DNA from: a bacterium
Lineage (GTDB): Bacteria; Bacillota; Clostridia; Oscillospirales; Acutalibacteraceae
DNA: 5,263 bases
Assembly: GCA_020626545.1 (NCBI GenBank)
Contig: JAHKZS010000107.1
Location: 1 to 5,263 of the forward strand
Reading direction: 5' to 3'
Part shown: positions 4,664-5,263 of the stretch, piece after piece
How the letters are laid out: the number at the start of each line of letters is the position of its first letter
Numbering within the stretch: the first letter of the stretch is position 1
Translations under genes and position numbers: made by a program
The notes under the pieces: generated by a model
What the model saw: only the letters and a program-made list of their open reading frames with translations
What the model was told of the DNA's origin: nothing
Databases searched by the model: none

Positions 4664-5263
4664 TTAATCTTTTACAGCCGCGAGGTCTGCCTTTGTCATA
4701 CAACCTGTGTACTTATAGTTGTGACCCGCGTACTTAGCGTAATATGTTTTTCCGCCTTTTACAACATAGAAGCGTGCTACTACCATATCCTGTTTGGACA
4801 TACCGTTTACAGCGCAAGTGATGTACTTGTAATCTGTAGTAGGATCTTTCGGATCGCCGTAAGCTTCATTTCCGCAGATGTTGTTATAAGTATCCTTAGC
4901 GGAGATTGTCTTTTCGCCGTTGCCCCAGTGAGCCTTGAGGTTATCGAAGTTAACGTCGCTATACTTAGTCTTTCGGTTAGCTTTAGCGAGTACGAATCCG
5001 TAATCTGTTACTGTGGGATCAGTGATAAGATCTGTAGCAAGAACAGCTACGAAACGGATATCGTCACCTTCTTCAGCTTCCTGAGCACCCTTATCAGATG
5101 TCGTGGCAGCGTTTACGGAAGCCTTATTTTTCTTCTGAACGCCGAGAAGTGTACCCGCGTAGTACTGGCCTTTGATATCGAACTTGTTACCGTCGGAAAC
5201 CCTTGTGATAAGAGCGTTGAGCGGGTTTTCTTCAGCGGGGACAAGCTTGCTTGTGCCGTCGCC
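4664..5263 (-). CDS. C-terminal part of a probable secreted or surface protein (5' end outside the window)
   Basis: The minus strand is open from the right edge to a TAA at 4664-4666, giving 199 residues with no internal stop and a composition like a real gene. The start and any signal peptide lie beyond 5263. Numbered from the edge, 1-66 is a linker with a Lys/Asn/Ala-rich stretch (44-65). A compact domain begins at IRFVAVLATD (69-78) and includes VTDYGFVLAK (85-94), AHWGNGEKTI (111-120), ARFYVVKGGKTYYAKY (163-178) and a final YTGC (185-188). Cys are at 130, 150 and 188. The 'IRFVAVL...YGFVLAK...' pattern with 'YYAKY' near the end resembles C-terminal beta-rich domains of clostridial extracellular proteins. 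No LPxTG sorting motif, dockerin repeat or membrane helix is seen at the C terminus. Because the peptide gene follows after 14 bases, the two form one unit. Function is unknown; extracellular location is inferred. Confidence 0.75.
   Translation of the reverse strand, partial: GDGTSKLVPAEENPLNALITRVSDGNKFDIKGQYYAGTLLGVQKKNKASVNAATTSDKGAQEAEEGDDIRFVAVLATDLITDPTVTDYGFVLAKANRKTKYSDVNFDNLKAHWGNGEKTISAKDTYNNICGNEAYGDPKDPTTDYKYITCAVNGMSKQDMVVARFYVVKGGKTYYAKYAGHNYKYTGCMTKADLAAVKD

Noticed and set aside
4650..4703. Longer start (ATG at 4703) for the small minus-strand peptide
   Set aside because: It would overlap the upstream coding region and lacks a binding site, while the ATG at 4649 has an excellent one.
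1..5263. CRISPR arrays, tRNA or rRNA genes, insertion sequences
   Set aside because: I saw no regularly spaced direct repeats, no tRNA-like cloverleaf and no transposase or terminal inverted repeats on either strand.

Overview
The window looks like a chromosomal segment of a moderately AT-rich Gram-positive Firmicute, most likely a Clostridia gut lineage of the Ruminococcus/Oscillospiraceae kind. This rests on the strong AGGAG-type ribosome binding sites, the style of the sigma/anti-sigma pair, a lipoteichoic-acid-synthase-like membrane domain, and the general look of the surface protein at the right edge. The taxonomic call is inference from style, not from a marker gene.

Layout. Positions 1-235 hold no convincing gene. 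The first ~155 bases are a GC-rich, palindrome-laden block that looks like a structured RNA or a dispersed intergenic repeat, followed by a T-rich tract. Unit 1 (+): an ECF-like promoter (236-260) drives a small sigma-70-family factor (286-843). That gene overlaps by 4 bases a single-pass membrane protein (840-1907), probably its anti-sigma factor, whose outer part carries an internally duplicated domain. A strong intrinsic terminator (1921-1953) closes the unit. Unit 2 (+): a good vegetative promoter (1986-2014) precedes a five-helix membrane protein (2049-2900) that resembles the N-terminal membrane half of an LtaS-type enzyme with no catalytic domain. A small two-helix zinc-ribbon protein (2966-3385), possibly with its own promoter, comes next. 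Last is a polyprenyl-phosphate glycosyltransferase of the GtrB/CsbB/DPM1 type (3408-4358). Two hairpins (4366-4394 and 4426-4451) lie in the convergent gap. Unit 3 (-): the C-terminal 199 residues of a probable secreted or surface protein (4664 to beyond 5263) are followed at once by a 58-residue peptide gene (4473-4649), and the unit ends at the 4426-4451 hairpin.

How the genes may work together. Unit 1 is a self-contained envelope-sensing switch: the membrane protein holds the sigma factor, and the released sigma factor would re-read its own promoter. Unit 2 looks like an envelope-modification module in which the glycosyltransferase charges a lipid carrier with a sugar. The partner transferase and flippase usually needed are not in the window, and the catalytically empty LtaS-like protein is the odd member. 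The most interesting points are this orphan LtaS membrane domain, the T-tract ECF promoter, the duplicated sensor domain, the small peptide co-transcribed with the surface protein, and the structured block at the left edge.
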